Source: Cercis canadensis (taxonomy: Eukaryota > Streptophyta > Magnoliopsida > Fabales > Fabaceae). From it: a stretch of DNA of 64,000 nt. The position numbers and the translations under genes were made by a program. Where the stretch lies: the NCBI GenBank assembly GCA_003255065.1, contig QAOA01006931.1, forward strand, positions 563,708-627,707, written 5' to 3'. This document shows, in pieces, positions 60,601-64,000 of this stretch (position 1 is its first letter; the number at the start of each line of letters is the position of its first letter). The notes under the pieces were generated by a model that worked only from the letters and a program-made list of their open reading frames with translations, was not told the origin of the DNA and did no database searches.

Positions 60601-62903
60601 ATTATACGTGTGCTTTCCAGGCCCAGGAATGCTGCAGAGGCAGAACATGTGACAATGGCTGTACACAGATTCAAAGCACGCCCATTGAACAGAAAAGTTG
60701 GTACTTGCTGTAATTGATTTTGTTTGGTTAAGCTTTGCTATCCTCTCTTCTAATTATGTTTATGATCTAGATTCTTGATGCTCCTTCTTTGCCACTTCCC
60801 AAAAGGAGTGCTCCACGATTGCCAGAATTTCAAGTAAGCTTTTGATATTTGTGAAGTTTATACATTTATATTACTTTTTGAAGCACAATCATAAGAAGAC
60901 AAGAATTGAAGTAACATTTAATGGCTTAGGTATTGGTATTACTTTTGTGCGGGGGTAGTGGAATGGAATGAGAGAAAGTCAGTTTGGCAAACAAATTTCT
61001 TCTTATTTATTTTGAAGCTCATATTTTCTTTGTCTTACTTCTCAGGAATTTCGCCTGAAGACATTGGAGAGGGCCATGCAACAGAGTTCGGCTAGTTCAT
61101 CTTCTTCACTTCATTGCTATGATTCTGATAAGGTTAATTAAGTTGGTAAATTTTTTAAGTGATACAGTTTATTGCCTCCAGTATATACACTGCCTGTATG
61201 AATAAGAAAAGGGGGCTGTGAATTTGCATAAGTTGCATCATTGATATTACTCTGCATTTTCTTGTATTAATTTCTCCGCTTGCAGGGTCTGGGCAAACAT
61301 AGTGCTATTTCTGCTCCAGAAAATATAATCAGAGATTCGAGAAGGTAACAGGTCCAATTAATGGTCGTTCTAACCTGTTTGTTCATGATACAATGTTCCT
61401 AACTCAAGAAATACTGTCACTCTGCTCAGGCCAAGTACCATGAGTGCTCCAAAGCATGATGAATTGAATTTTACACGTAATTTTAAAGCTCGGCCTCTTA
61501 ACAAGAAGGTAATGAGCATTAGTGATAATTTGAGAAGATACTTGATTCTTGTTATTTGTTGCACAGAAAGGAATTGTGAACTTGAATTATATTTTCCATA
61601 GGTGGTTGAGATGTGGTCCTAAAAATTTTTCTTTACCTAAAATACACTACTATAAGTAAGTCTTTGAAATTTTAGAAGAGAATATTGGGAACAAAACGTT
61701 GCCTGAAAATATTGTCCTTTGTAGAGTAACTTTAATTAGTTTTTTTTTTTTTTTTTTAAAGGAGTTATTATCATGAAAATAGTTTGGGTTCCGGAAGAAG
61801 TCACAGAGAAGTAGGACTTCCTTTTCCCCTAAATTACTATTAGGATTCTTTGTTTCCCCACCTTTTATCTGGATATACAAGGTTCTATCTATCTTTCCGC
61901 CTTCCCCCTTATTGTTTAGTTGATCTGCTGTACTAGCAACTTAAAATGGTCCGAATGCAGATATTTTCAAGTAAAGGAGATATTGGTGTTTTCTGGAACA
62001 GCAAACAGGAAACCACAGTGCCAATGGTGAGGCATACCGGTTCATCTGCTTCGTTTTCCTTTTATTTTCTAGGGTCATCGTTGTTTAAAATGGATAATGA
62101 TATCCTGCTTCAACCCATACAGGAATTTAATTTGCATTCAGAAAAGAGGGTTCAGCATAACCCACCAATTGAACTGTTCAGCAAGGTTATTTTCTGCTAA
62201 TATATCTTTTTCGTATCATACTTGTTTTTTTTTACCTCACTGCTTTTTCTTAAATTTATGCCGGAGCCATGTAATGCAATTTAGGTCTTTGCATGTGGAT
62301 ATTTTATCCCACTATTATTCTCATACATTCTCCTTTCTTGAATTGTTAGCTGTCCTTGGCATCTGAACTCCAGCCAAATAATGGGTCTCAGTTGAAGCCG
62401 CCTCGGCATACCAGCATGTTTAGAAAGGTTTCCCTTCTATAATTTTGAATTGAATGTGATGACGTTCTTGAATTTTTTTTCATTTTAGCATCTTATTGAG
62501 TTATATATTTCTTGTTGCAAGGATTCAAAAGAAAATATATTAAGTTCTTCTCATCCAGAGCGAAAGGTAATAATGGCACTCTCTGAAGAACATGACGTTT
62601 AAGCGCATATGCTCCTAAAATCTGTTAGTTGTATCAGAATCTTTTATTTTTGAATGCTATATTTCTATGAATATAAATGTCAAGTATTCGTCTTCAAGCT
62701 GACAAAAATGATGTAGGAAAAGCCTTCCATGTTTGGTGGAAAGCAAACTCAATGTGGAAGTAACGATTGCGTCAGTGAAGCTGGTACTCTGTTGAGTGCG
62801 AGGAGGTATACCTAGTTGATGCTGCTTTTGATATTTAAATTTGATTGGTTATATCTTAAATTCTCTAATTTGAAAACGGTCCAGGAGCTTGGGCATTCGG
62901 TGA
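57635..62903 (+). CDS. TPX2-family microtubule-associated protein
   Basis: Eighteen short exons: 57635-57803, 58274-58378, 58760-58858, 59259-59400, 59776-59884, 59972-60028, 60426-60523, 60621-60696, 60771-60833, 61046-61132, 61286-61344, 61430-61508, 61961-62026, 62123-62185, 62350-62427, 62522-62566, 62717-62805, 62885-62903. They give 500 residues with every phase in agreement and a last exon encoding only RSLGIR. N-terminal motif DYEFDAARFFDF with ETPAEAR and WFE resembles the TPX2 N-terminus. STLMKSTASQLAKQNRP and the PREPDLETAHRAQRIRP block (near 255) are TPX2 signatures. FKARPLN occurs twice (277-283 and 373-379), each followed by an ILDAP or IFSSKGDIGVF phrase. TPX2 proteins nucleate and bundle spindle microtubules; this shorter type matches At4g22860 by gene order. 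An Aurora-activating function is not established from sequence alone. Confidence 0.93.
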
Positions 62904-63732
62904 CGATAAATGAAAGCAATGTTCCATGGGTCATGGGCATTAGACTTGAATTTTTGCTGTTACGATGGAAGTTCCATGGGTACATAGTTGAATCTGATAG
63001 TCGCAAAACAACTCTTTTCAGATGATATACAGTTGTTTTACTGTACACAGAAAAAAAGACTAGTTAACTCAAAAAGAAACCAACATACTCAATGTCTAAG
63101 TGCGCCACTTGTATCTCCTACAACCGCCCCTTGATCATAATCTAATAAATGTGTCCAAAGTCAGTTGTTGTATAGTCTCTAATCCTATCTTGTTCCTCTT
63201 TTTTTGTAGCATTTACACTTTGTATTGTATGTTCCACTCATTACTAGTATAATTCAATTCAATCTTCTGTTCATTTTGTATTAGCATTTCTTTTGCATTT
63301 ATACCTCGGGAGCAGGATGGTTGCTGTTGATTTCATGTCTTTATATTATATGACTGATCGCATCAGTCACCAGCATCACCTTCCTGGTGCCATTAAATAT
63401 TATGACTTCGATTTGCCCAAATTTTCAATTACAGAAATGATTAAAACATTGATCAGGAAGAGAGGGACTATCGCTTTTATACTATATAACCAACAAGAAT
63501 ATAGTTTAAGTAACAGAGTCAAACTATTGTAAACACTACTATCCAGATATATCTCCCTCGTGTATGAAGCTTCCTTTTCTTGGCTCCAAATCAAAGAAAA
63601 TCCTTGATTAACCCTCTTACATCAGGTGGTTCGGAGTTATAATTGTTGGACGATATCAGATATCAAAATATATTCTCGCGCATTATAGAGCTCGTAAGTT
63701 TAATGTTCTCATAGCATGGGTTGCCATATGTT
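62904..63732. other. Intergenic region between convergent genes
   Basis: 0.8 kb with the TPX2-gene 3' UTR and the 3' region of the gene entering from the right. An open frame at 63293-63532 begins with TTG rather than ATG and shows no domain. Confidence 0.5.
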
Positions 63733-64000
63733 TCATTCTTGAGCAGCATCCTTGTTTACTGAGTTGTGCTTGGTCAGGGCCTTCCTTGTCCAACGCTTAA
63801 TGTCATAGGCTTTTTTCAAAGGTTTCTTTTCCCTGCCATGCCTTCTTTTAGTTATGGCAATTGCAAGATCATTTGGGAACAACGTCCGCCAAACAAAAGC
63901 ATGAAGAAGAGTTGACACAAACAGAACAGACACCATTATCGAGGATATGAACGAAAGCCCCACTGCAAGGCCCTTGCTTATGACGGAAGGGACCTGCTCT
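63733..64000 (-). CDS. C-terminal end of an unidentified membrane protein
   Basis: The minus-strand frame is open from the window edge to a TGA at 63733-63735, about 88 residues. It has a hydrophobic helix (VGLSFISSIMVSVLFVSTLLHAFVW), then a long basic tail (ITKRRHGREKKPLKKAYDIKRW) and an end NSVNKDAAQE. No start lies inside the window; the first in-frame Met is internal to the helix. I do not recognise the family. The amphipathic basic tail after the helix suggests a cytosolic C-terminus. Confidence 0.55.
   Translation of the reverse strand, partial: EQVPSVISKGLAVGLSFISSIMVSVLFVSTLLHAFVWRTLFPNDLAIAITKRRHGREKKPLKKAYDIKRWTRKALTKHNSVNKDAAQE

Noticed and set aside
63293-63532. 79-codon plus-strand frame downstream of the TPX2-family gene
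   Set aside because: Starts at TTG, has no domain or splice support, and lies in a 3' intergenic region.

Overview
This is nuclear DNA from a flowering plant, most likely a dicot and perhaps a woody rosid. The evidence is plant-only gene families, GT-AG introns with U-rich tails, AT-rich intergenic DNA, and several plant transposon families. Eight gene models are solid, and one further gene enters from the right edge. I rebuilt every model by eye from splice sites; the exon sums of all complete models keep frame.

Layout, left to right. (1) Positions 1-12854, minus: an armadillo-repeat kinesin (ARK type) whose 3' end lies outside the window. Its seventh intron holds a 4.9 kb Ty1/copia retrotransposon in the same orientation. 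(2) 13.2-17.9 kb: gene-poor, with a small spliced-looking exon pair of unknown origin. (3) 17935-18459, minus: an A20/AN1 stress-associated zinc-finger protein with a probable 5' UTR intron and TATA box. (4) 22535-22953, plus: a two-exon LITTLE ZIPPER (ZPR) microprotein. (5) 24389-25801, minus: a plastid YCF49-like protein. (6) 26.9-28.7 kb: a nest of DNA transposons. (7) 29023-32450, minus: a BASS6-like plastid transporter. (8) 32.6-36.3 kb: a transposon graveyard of hAT, Mutator-type MITE and Helitron remnants. (9) 37485-41006, plus: a TVP38/DedA (SNARE-associated Golgi) membrane protein. (10) 41-45.3 kb: intergenic DNA with microsatellites and an unusual array of palindromes. (11) 45307-48061, plus: an LRR receptor-like kinase of the At1g12460 type with a degenerate catalytic loop. 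(12) 48982-52164, minus: an ACS10-type aminotransferase, convergent with the kinase. (13) 52.2-57.6 kb: intergenic, with another hAT element. (14) 57635-62903, plus: an 18-exon TPX2-family microtubule protein. (15) 63733-64000, minus: the C-terminal end of an unidentified membrane protein.

The genes do not form a pathway. Gene order is the informative part. From memory, kinesin, SAP, DedA protein and LRR kinase match Arabidopsis At1g12430-At1g12460. SAP, YCF49, BASS6, DedA protein and TPX2 match At4g22820-At4g22860. LRR kinase and ACS10 match At1g62950-At1g62960. The window therefore looks like the unfractionated ancestral order from which those segments were sampled.

Seven single N bases mark scaffold gaps, and two of them are flanked by duplicated sequence that is probably an assembly artefact. 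I found no rRNA or tRNA gene and no CRISPR array. I found no clearly new biological system. The best leads are the retrotransposon inside the kinesin motor intron, the spliced orphan exons near 14 kb, the palindrome array at 43.7 kb, and the nested transposons near 27-28.7 kb.
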